Of a stretch of 64,000 bases of DNA, positions 24,314-32,927 are shown one piece after another. The notes under the pieces are model-generated. The model had not been told where the DNA came from. It worked only from the letters and a program-made list of their open reading frames with translations, and made no database searches. Made by a program: the position numbers and the translations under genes. Position 1 is the stretch's first letter, and every line of letters starts with the position of its first letter. The stretch comes from Herbiconiux flava (GTDB taxonomy: Bacteria; Actinomycetota; Actinomycetes; Actinomycetales; Microbacteriaceae), in NCBI RefSeq assembly GCF_013409865.1, contig NZ_JACCBM010000001.1:1488001-1552000 (forward strand). The letters are read 5' to 3'.

Positions 24314-24394
24314 CCGGTGACCCGATTCCCGGCCCTCACACAGATGCCTCCTCAGAATGAGGTAGCCTGTCGAGGCCACGAATCGGGTCACCGG
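24314..24394. repeat. 15-bp perfect inverted repeat before secY
   Basis: CCGGTGACCCGATTC (24314-24328) recurs as its exact reverse complement at 24380-24394, with 51 bases between. The spacer holds a small 5-bp hairpin (24350-24362) and a -10-like TAGCCT (24363-24368). It fills the 133-base rplO-secY gap and could be a terminator/attenuator-like RNA fold or a pair of protein sites around a secY promoter. Confidence 0.7.
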
Positions 24395-24434
24395 CATTCT
24401 TGGCACTGAGCCACACGAACGCAGGAGGCCCTTT

Positions 24435-25757
24435 TTGTTCAAAGCCGTCGCGAGGATCTTCCGTACGCCGGATCTCCGCAGAAAGATTGGCTTCACGCTC
24501 GGCATCGTCGCGCTGTTCCGTCTGGGATCGTTCATCCCCGCGCCGTTCGTCGACTTCGGCAACGTGCAGACGTGTCTCGCGGCCAACCAGGGCACCTCGG
24601 GCCTCTACGAGCTCGTCAACCTGTTCTCGGGTGGCGCGCTCCTCCAGCTCTCCATCTTCGCGCTGGGCATCATGCCGTACATCACGGCATCGATCATCGT
24701 CCAGCTGCTGCGCGTGGTCATCCCGCACTTCGAGACCCTCCACAAAGAGGGCGCCTCGGGCCAGAGCCGTCTGACGCAGTACACCCGCTACCTCACCATC
24801 GCGCTCGGTGTGCTCCAGTCCACGACGCTGATCACCGTGGCCCGCTCCGGCGCCCTGTTCGGCACCTCGACGGTCGCCGAGTGCGGCCAGCTGATCACCA
24901 ACGACGCCTGGTACGCCATCCTCCTCATGGTCATCACCATGACCGCCGGCACCGGCGTCATCATGTGGATGGGTGAGCTCGTCACCGAGCGCGGCGTCGG
25001 CAACGGCATGTCGCTGCTGATCTTCACCTCCATCGCCTCGACCTTCCCGTCGTCGCTGTGGCTGATCGCCCAGACCCAGGGCTTCGAGACCTTCCTCGCC
25101 GTGCTGGCGGTCGGTGTCGCGGTGGTCTTCGGTGTGGTCTTCGTCGAGCTCTCGCAGCGCCGCATCCCGGTGCAGTACGCCAAGCGCGTGGTGGGCCGGC
25201 GCACCTACGGCGGCAACAACACCTACATCCCGATCAAGGTCAACATGGCGGGCGTGGTGCCGGTCATCTTCGCCTCGTCGCTGCTCTACCTGCCGGCCCT
25301 GATCGCCCAGTTCAACCAGCCCGCCGCCGGCCAGGCCCCGGCCGGCTGGGTCACCTGGATCAACAACTACCTGGTGCGCGGCGACCACCCGCTGTACATG
25401 CTGATGTACTTCCTGCTCATCGTCGGCTTCACCTACTTCTACGTCGCGATCACCTTCAACCCCGAAGAGGTCGCCGACAACATGAAGAAGTTCGGTGGGT
25501 TCATCCCCGGCATCCGTGCGGGCCGCCCGACGGCCGAGTACCTCGACTACGTGCTCACCCGCATCACGCTGCCCGGCTCGATCTACCTGGGTGTGATCGC
25601 GCTCCTGCCGCTGATCGCCCTGGTCGCGGTCGGCGCGAACCAGAACTTCCCGTTCGGTGGCGCGTCGATCCTGATCATCGTCGGTGTCGGCCTCGAGACC
25701 GTCAAGCAGATCGACTCGCAGCTGCAGCAGCGTCACTACGAGGGGCTGCTCCGATGA
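24435..25757 (+). CDS. secY: Preprotein translocase subunit SecY
   Basis: A 440-residue SecY, the protein-conducting channel of the Sec system in the cytoplasmic membrane. Ten membrane segments can be followed, from [20 protein letters not shown] to [28 protein letters not shown] and GGIIPGIR-type sequence ([18 protein letters not shown]) are signatures. It starts at a TTG after GCAGGAGG. The gene has a 133-base upstream gap with an inverted repeat, and its stop overlaps the adk start by 4 bases, so export, adk and map probably form one transcript. Confidence 0.98.
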   Translation: MFKAVARIFRTPDLRRKIGFTLGIVALFRLGSFIPAPFVDFGNVQTCLAANQGTSGLYELVNLFSGGALLQLSIFALGIMPYITASIIVQLLRVVIPHFETLHKEGASGQSRLTQYTRYLTIALGVLQSTTLITVARSGALFGTSTVAECGQLITNDAWYAILLMVITMTAGTGVIMWMGELVTERGVGNGMSLLIFTSIASTFPSSLWLIAQTQGFETFLAVLAVGVAVVFGVVFVELSQRRIPVQYAKRVVGRRTYGGNNTYIPIKVNMAGVVPVIFASSLLYLPALIAQFNQPAAGQAPAGWVTWINNYLVRGDHPLYMLMYFLLIVGFTYFYVAITFNPEEVADNMKKFGGFIPGIRAGRPTAEYLDYVLTRITLPGSIYLGVIALLPLIALVAVGANQNFPFGGASILIIVGVGLETVKQIDSQLQQRHYEGLLR

Positions 25758-26356
25758 CCGACGCAGGAGCGAGTCCGGCGTCGCCCGCACTCCGCCTGCT
25801 GCTCATCGGTCCGCCCGGCGCGGGCAAAGGCACCCAGGCCGCCCGCCTGTCGGCGGCCTACGACATCCCCGCGGTGTCGACCGGTGACATCTTCCGCGAG
25901 AACGTCAAGAACGGCACCGAGCTCGGAGTGAAGGCCAAGACCTTCATGGACGCCGGTCAGTACGTTCCGGATGCACTGACCAACGACCTGGTGCGCGACC
26001 GCCTCCAGCAGCCCGACGCGGCCGACGGCTTCCTGCTCGACGGCTACCCGCGCACTCTGCAGCAGGTCGAGGAGCTCGACGACATCCTCGGCGTCTCCGG
26101 CACCGAGCTCGACGCGGTCATCGTGCTCGAGGCCGACACCGACGAGGTCGTGCGCCGGCTGCTCAAGCGCTCGGAAGAGCAGGGCCGCAGCGACGACACC
26201 GAAGAGGTCATCCGCAAGCGCCTCGACGTCTACGCCGAGCAGACCGCTCCGCTGGTCGAGGTCTACGAGAGCCGCGGGCTCGTGGTGACCGTCGACGGCC
26301 TCGGCGAGATCGACGAGGTCACCGGCCGCATCATCGCCGCACTCGCCGCTCGCTGA
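25754..26356 (+). CDS. adk: Adenylate kinase
   Basis: A 200-residue adenylate kinase (ATP + AMP to 2 ADP). The P-loop is [24 protein letters not shown] and DGYPRT are the AMP-binding segments; [16 protein letters not shown] follows the lid. The LID is the short type without zinc-binding cysteines, typical of actinobacteria. ATG 25754 overlaps the secY stop (ATGA); the much longer open frame upstream lies out of frame inside secY. Confidence 0.98.
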   Translation: MTDAGASPASPALRLLLIGPPGAGKGTQAARLSAAYDIPAVSTGDIFRENVKNGTELGVKAKTFMDAGQYVPDALTNDLVRDRLQQPDAADGFLLDGYPRTLQQVEELDDILGVSGTELDAVIVLEADTDEVVRRLLKRSEEQGRSDDTEEVIRKRLDVYAEQTAPLVEVYESRGLVVTVDGLGEIDEVTGRIIAALAAR

Positions 26357-26358
26357 CC

Positions 26359-27213
26359 ATGGCCTTCGGCAAGAACAAGGGCATCTACAAGACCCCGGCC
26401 GAGCTGCGCCTGATGGTGCGGCCGGGTCTCGTGACCGCCGCCTCGCTGGCCGCGGTGCGTGAGGCGATCCGTCCCGGCATCACGACCCTCGAGCTCGACG
26501 CGATCGCCGAGAGCACCATCCGCTCCCTCGGCGGCGTCTCGAACTTCCAGATGGTGCCCGGCTACCGGCACACCGTCTGCACCTCGGTGAACGACGACAT
26601 CGTGCACGGCATCCCGGGTGGGCGGATGCTCGTGCCCGGCGACATCGTCTCCGTCGACTCGGGTGCCGAGGTCGGCGGCTGGAACGGCGACTCGGCCATC
26701 ACGGTCGTGCTCGACGACCCCGCCCGCCCCGAGGAGGTCGCCGCGCGGCGCCTGCTCTCGGAGGTGACCGAGCAGTCGATGTGGCACGGGATCGCCCGCC
26801 TCGCATCCGCTCGTCATCTGAACGAGGTGGGGGAGGCGATCGAGGAGTTCGTCGAGGAGCACCCGTCGACCCGTCAGGGCGCGGTCTACGGCATCCTCAC
26901 CGACTACGTCGGCCACGGCATCGGCCGCTCCATGCACGAGGCGCCGCCGGTGTTCAACTACCGGGTGCGCCAGCGCGGGCCCGAGGTGAAGCCCGGCCTC
27001 GTCGTCGCGATCGAGCCGATGATCACGGCCGGCACCACCGAGACCTACACCCGCGACGACGAGTGGACCGTGGCCTCGGCCGACGGCAGCATGGCCTCGC
27101 ACTGGGAGCACTCGGTCGCCGTCCACGCCGACGGCATCTGGGTGCTCACGTCCCCCGACGGCGGCGCCGCCGCCCTGGCCCCCCTCGGCGTCACCCCCGT
27201 CCCCATCCCGTAG
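26359..27213 (+). CDS. map: Methionine aminopeptidase, type I
   Basis: A 284-residue enzyme that removes the initiator Met from nascent proteins. The five metal ligands are recognisable: Asp in VSVDSG, Asp in WNGDSA, His in GHGIGRSMHE, Glu in AIEPM and Glu in HWEHSVAV. It lacks an N-terminal zinc-finger extension. It starts 2 bases after adk. In most actinobacteria infA follows closely; here an 8.9-kb block intervenes. Confidence 0.97.
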   Translation: MAFGKNKGIYKTPAELRLMVRPGLVTAASLAAVREAIRPGITTLELDAIAESTIRSLGGVSNFQMVPGYRHTVCTSVNDDIVHGIPGGRMLVPGDIVSVDSGAEVGGWNGDSAITVVLDDPARPEEVAARRLLSEVTEQSMWHGIARLASARHLNEVGEAIEEFVEEHPSTRQGAVYGILTDYVGHGIGRSMHEAPPVFNYRVRQRGPEVKPGLVVAIEPMITAGTTETYTRDDEWTVASADGSMASHWEHSVAVHADGIWVLTSPDGGAAALAPLGVTPVPIP

Positions 27214-27229
27214 CTCGACGCGAGAGACG

Positions 27230-27250
27230 TATCTGAGTATTGTTCAGATA
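27230..27250. repeat. 7-bp inverted repeat abutting a start codon
   Basis: TATCTGA (27230-27236) and TCAGATA (27244-27250) are exact reverse complements around a 7-base spacer; the last A is the first base of the ATG. The spacer overlaps the TATTGT hexamer, so the site could be an operator across the promoter. Confidence 0.6.
27238..27243 (+). promoter_or_regulatory. -10 hexamer of a leaderless promoter
   Basis: TATTGT lies 6 bases before ATG 27250, and no Shine-Dalgarno is present, indicating a leaderless message. Confidence 0.6.
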
Positions 27251-28533
27251 TGCGAGTTGTGCGAACGATGGTTACGCTGCTGACCGGAGCTGCGCTGTCA
27301 CTGGGTCTGACAGGTGCGCTGCCGCTCTCCGTGGGTTCTTCCACTGCGGCAGACGACTTCTACGAGACCCCCGCCAATCAGGAGCTGAAGGTCCGCGGCC
27401 CTGGCCTTCTCGCGAACGATACGGCGTCCCCGACCTCGATCGTCACCTTCGGTGGCGACGGTCCCCACCATGGCGGTCTGAGCTGGCACGTGGGGATGCG
27501 AGAGGGGGAGTTCGACTACACGCCGTTGCCGGGCTACGTAGGATTCGACACCTTCACTTACTGTCTCGTGAGCAGACAACCCAGCCCGTGTGAGTCCGCC
27601 GTCGCCACCGTGATCATCAGGGTCGGCGACCCTGTCGTGTCCCGATTGGCGGGTGCGGACCGATTCGAAGGGGCAGCCGCCGTTGCTCGAAGCACGAACC
27701 CCGTTCGCTCTGGATTCGTGTTCATAGCTTCTGGGGAGAATTTTCCGGATGCACTGGGTGCCGCTCCAGCCGCGGGGAAGTTCGGGTTCGCGTTGTTGCT
27801 GGTGACCAAAGCCGGGGTGCCTGATGCGACGAGGGCGGAACTCGAACGATTGAAGCCGGGCGAAGCCATCGTCGTCGGCGGCCCGGCCGCGGTTTCCGAG
27901 TCAGTTCTCGGCGAGCTTCGCGACATCCTGCCGTCGGGTGCCAGTGTCTCGAGGATCGGCGGTCGTGATCGGTACGAAGTCAGCCGGGTGCTGGCTGAGC
28001 AACTCTACGGAGAAGCCCCTCATTCGTTCACCGTGACCGGTGCGAACTTCGCCGATGCCTTGTCGGCGGGGTCAGCAGCGGGAGCGGCTCACGAGCCGGT
28101 CGTGCTGCTCGACGGTCGAGCCGATGTCGCCGATGGTGAGACCCAGGCCGCGTTCTTGAACCTGAGCACTTCGTCGATCACGATCGTCGGTGGCACGGAG
28201 GCGGTGTCGTCTGGCGTCGAGTCGACCCTGCAGACGATTGCAACAGTCGACCGTCTCGCAGGATCAGACCGGTACGAGGCTGCGGTTGGTGTGGCGCGGA
28301 AGAACGTCATGACCTCGGCCACCGCTGTCATAGCAACCGGCACGAATTATCCCGATGCGCTGGTCGGAGCGAACCTGGCGGCACAACGCGGCGCGCCGCT
28401 CTACCTGTCGCCGGGCTCTTGTGTTCCCACCGCGGTGCTGGCCGATTTGGCGCGGGTGGGGGCGAGCGAAATCGTGCTGCTCGGCGGGGAGCGGGCGCTC
28501 AGCCCGGAGGTCGCGGCGCTGAAGCACTGCTGA
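27250..28533 (+). CDS. Secreted cell-wall-binding repeat 2 (CWB2) protein
   Basis: A 427-residue exported surface protein. Residues 1-34 form a Sec signal (hydrophobic LLTGAALSLGLTGALPL, then a small-residue cleavage region). Residues 35-125 resemble a bacterial Ig/cadherin-like fold (LLANDTAS ... YTPLPGYVGFDTFTYCL). Three CWB2 units (PF04122) follow, starting at Arg132 (RLAGADRFE), Arg235 (RIGGRDRYE) and Arg335 (RLAGSDRYE). Triplets of this module attach proteins to wall polymers in Gram-positive bacteria. Codon use is visibly less GC-biased than in neighbours (many TTG, GAT, AAT, TTT), suggesting acquisition. It converges on mtlR with 18 bases between stops. Confidence 0.9.
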   Translation: MRVVRTMVTLLTGAALSLGLTGALPLSVGSSTAADDFYETPANQELKVRGPGLLANDTASPTSIVTFGGDGPHHGGLSWHVGMREGEFDYTPLPGYVGFDTFTYCLVSRQPSPCESAVATVIIRVGDPVVSRLAGADRFEGAAAVARSTNPVRSGFVFIASGENFPDALGAAPAAGKFGFALLLVTKAGVPDATRAELERLKPGEAIVVGGPAAVSESVLGELRDILPSGASVSRIGGRDRYEVSRVLAEQLYGEAPHSFTVTGANFADALSAGSAAGAAHEPVVLLDGRADVADGETQAAFLNLSTSSITIVGGTEAVSSGVESTLQTIATVDRLAGSDRYEAAVGVARKNVMTSATAVIATGTNYPDALVGANLAAQRGAPLYLSPGSCVPTAVLADLARVGASEIVLLGGERALSPEVAALKHC

Positions 28534-28551
28534 CGCGCGGAGGGCGGCGGG

Positions 28552-30480
28552 TCAGGTGTCCATGACGTGGACGAGTTCGTCGATGAAGGACGCGAAGTCG
28601 GTGGCGCGACGCACGATGCGCTGCACGTCGTCGCGGTCGGAGAAGACCTCGACGAGCTGGTCGAAGACCGTCTGGAAGGCGCGCCGGCCCGAGGAGCTGA
28701 AGGCGATCAGCGCGATGACGTTGACGCGGTTCTCGCCCCAGGTCATCGGCGTCTCGTTCACCACGATCGCGATCGCGGTGCGCGACGCGCTCATCGCCAT
28801 CGCGTGCGGCACCGCGATGGTGTCGGTGAAGGCCGTCGACGACATGCGCTCGCGCTCGATGGCGCCCTCGACGTAGCTCTCGTCGATGATGCCGAGCGCC
28901 ACCATCGAGTCGCCGAGCGTGCGGATCATGGCCGACTCGTCGCCCGCGTGCAGGTTGCGCCGGAACAGCCGCTCGTCGAAGTACTGCAGCAGCTCGTCCT
29001 TGAGCAGCATGCGGCGGCGGTGCCGGCGCACCGTGGTGATCGCGCGGCGCACCGCCTCGATGTCGCCCTTGGTGAGGAAGGGCTGGATGACCACGACGTT
29101 GTCGCGCGCGGCCGGCACCGAGATGGTGGTCACGACGATGTCGGAGGACAGCGCCGCCCAGTCGACGTCGGCGCGGGTGATCACGACGTCGACCTGCAGC
29201 TCGGAGCCGAGCTCCGCCTCGAGGCGCTGGCGCAGGATGACGTGCATGTCGTAGTAGTTCGGGCAGACGATGGCGCAGGTGACGCGCTCCTCACGGAGGT
29301 TCTGCCGCTCCAGGTGCGAGCCGACGTGCAGCGCGATGTAGGCGATCTCGTCGTCGTTGATGACGATTCCCTCGCGCCGCTGGATCTGGCTGGCGATGAA
29401 CACGGCCAACTCGTAGATCATCGGGAAGGTGCTCTTGATCGAGCGGGTCATCGGGTTGCGGGAGAACGACTTCTCCTGCGCCCGGGCGACCAGGTTCCGG
29501 ATGTGCAGGCTCAGCCGCACGATGAAGTCCTCGTCGTCGAGGTCGACCAGGTACTCCTCGCTCGCCAGCCGCACGATCCGGCGCATCGCGGCGAGGTCGT
29601 CGGGCTCGAGGTAGGAGTCGGCCACCGCCTCGGCCGGCTGGTCGTGGCCCGGGGTCAGCACCCGCGTGGTCAGCAGCACCGAGAGGTAGTCGAGCTCGCG
29701 GGGGCTCAGCCCGGCGTCGAAGTGCGCCCGCACGAGCCCGTCGAGCTGCGCCGCGACGTCGCGCACCGTGGCGGAGGCGGGACGTGCATCCTCGTCACCC
29801 GGCCCGATGGACTGCTTCTTCGCCACCCGGTCGACCGCGATGGCGATGTGCAGCAGCACGTTGTCGATCGAGTACTCGTTCACGAAGTAGCCGTTGCCGT
29901 CGAGCATCTCGATCAGCGCCGACTTGAACGCCGTGAGGTCGCCCGAGAGGAACTCCCGCTGGATGTTCTGCAGGTCGAGGAAGCCCTGGGCGCTCTCGTC
30001 GCGGAAGAGGCGGCTGAGCAGCCGCCGCCGGTTCAGCTCGCTGCCCGTGAGCGCGACGACGCTGCCTCGACGGGTGAGGCCGAGGCCGGCGTCCTCGACG
30101 AGGAGCTTGGCCTTCCGCAGGTCGGCCTCGACGGTCGACTCGCTGACGTACATGGTCGCCGCGAGGTCGTAGACGTCGAGCCCGTCGGGGGCGTCGCCGA
30201 GACCGCGGATGATCGCGTGCACCCGGTCGCGCGGACTGCCGGGCTCCGCATCCCGCACCCGCAGCCCGGCGAGGAAGCTCGCGTACGCCTCGCGGTTCAG
30301 TCGGTAGCCGCTGGTCGAGGACGCGATCACCTCGAGGGGCTTCGCGGCCGTCTTGACGCTGGTGACGTAGCTGCGGACGCTCCGGGTGGTGACGCCGAGC
30401 CGGTCCGCCAGTTCGCCGGCCGTGACCCAGTCGGTGGTCTCGGCCAGATACTCCAGCAGGCGCTCGTACTTCGCAGTCAT
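28552..30480 (-). CDS. mtlR: MtlR/BglG-type PTS-controlled transcriptional regulator
   Basis: A 642-residue multidomain activator. From the N-terminus: a winged HTH (WVTAGELADRLGVTTRSVRS), a second HTH (MYVSESTVEADLRKAKLLVE), PRD1 (about 190-300) and PRD2 (about 310-410, with LSLHIRNLVARAQ and AYIALHVGSHLER), an EIIB-like domain with Cys in AIVCPNYYDMH, and a C-terminal EIIA-like domain with IAVPHAMAM. Such proteins read PTS phosphorylation through His and Cys residues. It diverges from the mannitol PTS operon by 124 bases and most likely activates it. I start at ATG 30480; the longer upstream frame overlaps the divergent gene. Confidence 0.92.
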   Translation of the reverse strand: MTAKYERLLEYLAETTDWVTAGELADRLGVTTRSVRSYVTSVKTAAKPLEVIASSTSGYRLNREAYASFLAGLRVRDAEPGSPRDRVHAIIRGLGDAPDGLDVYDLAATMYVSESTVEADLRKAKLLVEDAGLGLTRRGSVVALTGSELNRRRLLSRLFRDESAQGFLDLQNIQREFLSGDLTAFKSALIEMLDGNGYFVNEYSIDNVLLHIAIAVDRVAKKQSIGPGDEDARPASATVRDVAAQLDGLVRAHFDAGLSPRELDYLSVLLTTRVLTPGHDQPAEAVADSYLEPDDLAAMRRIVRLASEEYLVDLDDEDFIVRLSLHIRNLVARAQEKSFSRNPMTRSIKSTFPMIYELAVFIASQIQRREGIVINDDEIAYIALHVGSHLERQNLREERVTCAIVCPNYYDMHVILRQRLEAELGSELQVDVVITRADVDWAALSSDIVVTTISVPAARDNVVVIQPFLTKGDIEAVRRAITTVRRHRRRMLLKDELLQYFDERLFRRNLHAGDESAMIRTLGDSMVALGIIDESYVEGAIERERMSSTAFTDTIAVPHAMAMSASRTAIAIVVNETPMTWGENRVNVIALIAFSSSGRRAFQTVFDQLVEVFSDRDDVQRIVRRATDFASFIDELVHVMDT

Positions 30481-30487
30481 CACTGTC

Positions 30488-30493
30488 ACCCTA
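30488..30493 (-). promoter_or_regulatory. -10 hexamer of a leaderless promoter for mtlR
   Basis: On the minus strand TAGGGT is followed by 7 bases and the mtlR ATG. No Shine-Dalgarno is seen. Confidence 0.5.
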
Positions 30494-30604
30494 AGCGCTC
30501 CGGCGGAGCAGGGCTTCCTAGGGGCCGGAAGCAAGCCTGCTGGATACGTCTGCATGAGTTGGCGATGATCGTAGGAGATCGGATCAGGACGCGAGGAGGC
30601 GTGC

Positions 30605-30970
30605 GTGGACAGAGTGCTCATCGTCTGCGGTGCAGGAGCATCGAGCACCTTCCTCGCCGTGAGACTGCGCCGGATCATCCGGGACCGCGATCTCGACCTG
30701 GTCGTGGACGCGGGAACGCTGGCCGATCTCGACGACAGGCTCGCGGCGACGCGCATCCTGCTGGTGGGGCCCCATCTCGCCGATCGCTACGCCGGTCTGG
30801 CCGAACGGGCCGTGCGGGCCGGGGCGGTGGCGGAGCTCCTCCCCGAGAACGTCTTCGGGCGGGACGGCGCCGAGATCGCGGCCGGCCGGATCGAAGAACT
30901 CGCCGGGCTGCGGGCGCCGGCAGACCTGAACGCGGAAACACCAACGAACCGAGGAGACCTCCATGGCTGA
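30605..30970 (+). CDS. PTS EIIB-like small protein
   Basis: A 121-residue protein whose N-terminus MDRVLIVCGAGASSTFLAVR matches the phosphocysteine loop of lactose/cellobiose-type EIIB proteins, with Cys8 as the likely phosphorylation site. It starts at GTG 30605 after AGGAGG. No EIIC or EIIA of that class is nearby, so it may be an orphan phosphocarrier or a regulator. It leads the mannitol PTS operon, overlaps ptsH by 8 bases, and its last 20 residues are unlike an EIIB. Function is inference. Confidence 0.8.
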   Translation: MDRVLIVCGAGASSTFLAVRLRRIIRDRDLDLVVDAGTLADLDDRLAATRILLVGPHLADRYAGLAERAVRAGAVAELLPENVFGRDGAEIAAGRIEELAGLRAPADLNAETPTNRGDLHG

Positions 30971-31229
30971 ACGAACCGTCGAACTGGCATCCAAGCACGG
31001 GCTGCACGCCCGCCCGGCCACGCTCTTCACGCAGACCGTCGCGAAGTCGGGACTGCCTGTGCAGATCTCGAAGGACGGCAAGGCCGTCAACGCCGCCAGC
31101 ATCCTCGGCGTCATCTCGCTCGGCATCGAGTACGGCGACACCGTGACCCTCGTCTCCGACGCCCCCGAGGCCGACGCGCTGCTCGACGAGCTCGCGACGC
31201 TCCTGGCCACCGACCTGGACGCCGAGTGA
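30963..31229 (+). CDS. ptsH: Phosphocarrier protein HPr
   Basis: An 88-residue HPr, which passes phosphate from Enzyme I to EIIA proteins. His15 in SKHGLHARPAT is the phosphorylated residue. Ser46 (NAASILGVISLG) is also present, although the HPr kinase that uses it in Firmicutes is generally absent from actinobacteria. Its start overlaps the EIIB-like gene, and its TGA overlaps the ptsI ATG. Confidence 0.96.
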   Translation: MAERTVELASKHGLHARPATLFTQTVAKSGLPVQISKDGKAVNAASILGVISLGIEYGDTVTLVSDAPEADALLDELATLLATDLDAE

Positions 31230-32890
31230 TGGCTGACGTCCTCACCGGCACCGGCATCGGCCGCGGCATCGCCGTCGGCGGGGTGCTCCGGATGCCCGAC
31301 CCCCTGCCCGAGCCCACGGACACGCCCTCGGCGCTCACCCCCGACGCCGAGAAGGAGCGCGCCCGCGCCTCCCTGGCGGCCACCGCCGCGATCATCCGGC
31401 ACCGGGGCGAGCGCGCCGGCGGCTCGGCCAAGGACGTTCTCGAGGCGCAGGCCTTCATGGCCGAGGACCCGACGCTCATCGACGACATCGGCACCCGCCT
31501 CGACTCCGGCAAGACCGCCGAGCGCGCGGTCTTCGAGGCGTTCGCCTCCTTCCGCGACCTGCTCGTGAGCATGGGCGGCTACATGGGGGAGCGCGCCACC
31601 GACCTCGACGACGTCTCGCAGCGCGTCGTGGCGCACCTGAGCGGCGTGCCCGCTCCGGGAGTGCCCGACCCCGAGCATCCGTTCGTGCTCGTCGCCCGCG
31701 ACCTCGCGCCGGCCGACACCGCCCTGCTCGACCTGTCGAAGGTGCTCGCGCTCGTCACGAGCGACGGCGGCCCCACCTCGCACACCGCGATCCTCGCCCG
31801 CGAGAAGTCGATCGTCGCCATCGTCGGGGTGACGGATGCGCTCGCCCTCGCCGACGGCACCGAGATCGTCGTCGACGCGGCGACCGGCACCGTGACCGTC
31901 GCCCCGAGCGCCGAGGAGCGCGCCGCCGCCGAGGCGAAGGCCGCCGGGATCAAGGCGGCCCGCAGCTCTGCGACGGGCCCCGGAGCCCTGGCCGACGGCA
32001 CCCTCGTGCCGCTGCTGGCGAACCTCGGCTCGGCCGACGGCGCCGCCGACGCGCTGGAGAAGGGCGCGGAGGGCGTGGGCCTCTTCCGCACCGAGTTCCT
32101 CTTCCTCGACTCCTCGAGCGCCCCGACCGTCGAGGAGCAGAAGGCGCAGTACAAGCGCCTGCTCGAGGCCTTCGCCGGCAAGAAGGTGGTCGTGCGCGCC
32201 CTCGACGCCGGTGCGGACAAGCCGCTCAGCTTCCTCAACGACGCCCCCGAGGAGAACCCGGCCCTGGGCCTCCGCGGCCTCCGTGCCCTGCGGGCGAACG
32301 AGCCGATCCTGCGCGACCAGCTCGCCGCGCTCGCCGCCGCCGAGGCCGAGACCGACGCGGACGTCTGGGTGATGGCCCCGATGGTCTCGACCGTCGAGGA
32401 GACCCGCTACTTCACCGCCCTCGCCCGCGAGGTCGGTCTGAAGACCGCCGGAGTCATGGTGGAGGTGCCCTCGTCGGCCCTGCTGGCCGACCGCATCCTC
32501 GCCGACGCCGACTTCGCGTCGATCGGCACCAACGACCTGACGCAGTACACGCTCGCGGCCGACCGGCTGCTCGGCTCGGTCGCCTCGTTCCAGGACCCCT
32601 GGCACCCGGCCGTGCTGAAGCTCGTCGGGGAGGTCGGCAAGGCCGGCCGTGCGACCGGCAAGCCCGTCGGGATCTGCGGCGAAGCCGCCGCCGACCCCCT
32701 TCTCGCCGTGGTGCTCGTGGGCCTCGGCGCGACCACGCTCTCCATGTCGCCGTCGGCTCTCGCCGACGTGCGCGCGGAGCTCTCCCGATTCACGCTCGAC
32801 GAAGCCCAGCACTTCGCCGAACTGGCCCTCTCGGCGAACAGCGCCGTCGAGGCCCGTGGAGCGGTCACCACCGCAGCAGCATCCAAGTAA
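31229..32890 (+). CDS. ptsI: PEP-protein phosphotransferase (Enzyme I of the PTS)
   Basis: A 553-residue Enzyme I, which autophosphorylates from PEP and charges HPr. The active His185 is in DGGPTSHTAILAR. The PEP-binding barrel has GLFRTEFLFLD, MVEVPSSALLADRI and SIGTNDLTQYTLAADR; the catalytic Cys is in GICGEAAADP. The HPr-binding helical region lies before the His. ATG 31229 overlaps the ptsH stop; a GTG one codon upstream is possible. mtlA follows after 37 bases. Confidence 0.96.
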   Translation: MADVLTGTGIGRGIAVGGVLRMPDPLPEPTDTPSALTPDAEKERARASLAATAAIIRHRGERAGGSAKDVLEAQAFMAEDPTLIDDIGTRLDSGKTAERAVFEAFASFRDLLVSMGGYMGERATDLDDVSQRVVAHLSGVPAPGVPDPEHPFVLVARDLAPADTALLDLSKVLALVTSDGGPTSHTAILAREKSIVAIVGVTDALALADGTEIVVDAATGTVTVAPSAEERAAAEAKAAGIKAARSSATGPGALADGTLVPLLANLGSADGAADALEKGAEGVGLFRTEFLFLDSSSAPTVEEQKAQYKRLLEAFAGKKVVVRALDAGADKPLSFLNDAPEENPALGLRGLRALRANEPILRDQLAALAAAEAETDADVWVMAPMVSTVEETRYFTALAREVGLKTAGVMVEVPSSALLADRILADADFASIGTNDLTQYTLAADRLLGSVASFQDPWHPAVLKLVGEVGKAGRATGKPVGICGEAAADPLLAVVLVGLGATTLSMSPSALADVRAELSRFTLDEAQHFAELALSANSAVEARGAVTTAAASK

Positions 32891-32927
32891 TCCCAACCCG
32901 ACAACCACACGAATTGGAGCAGTCGTC

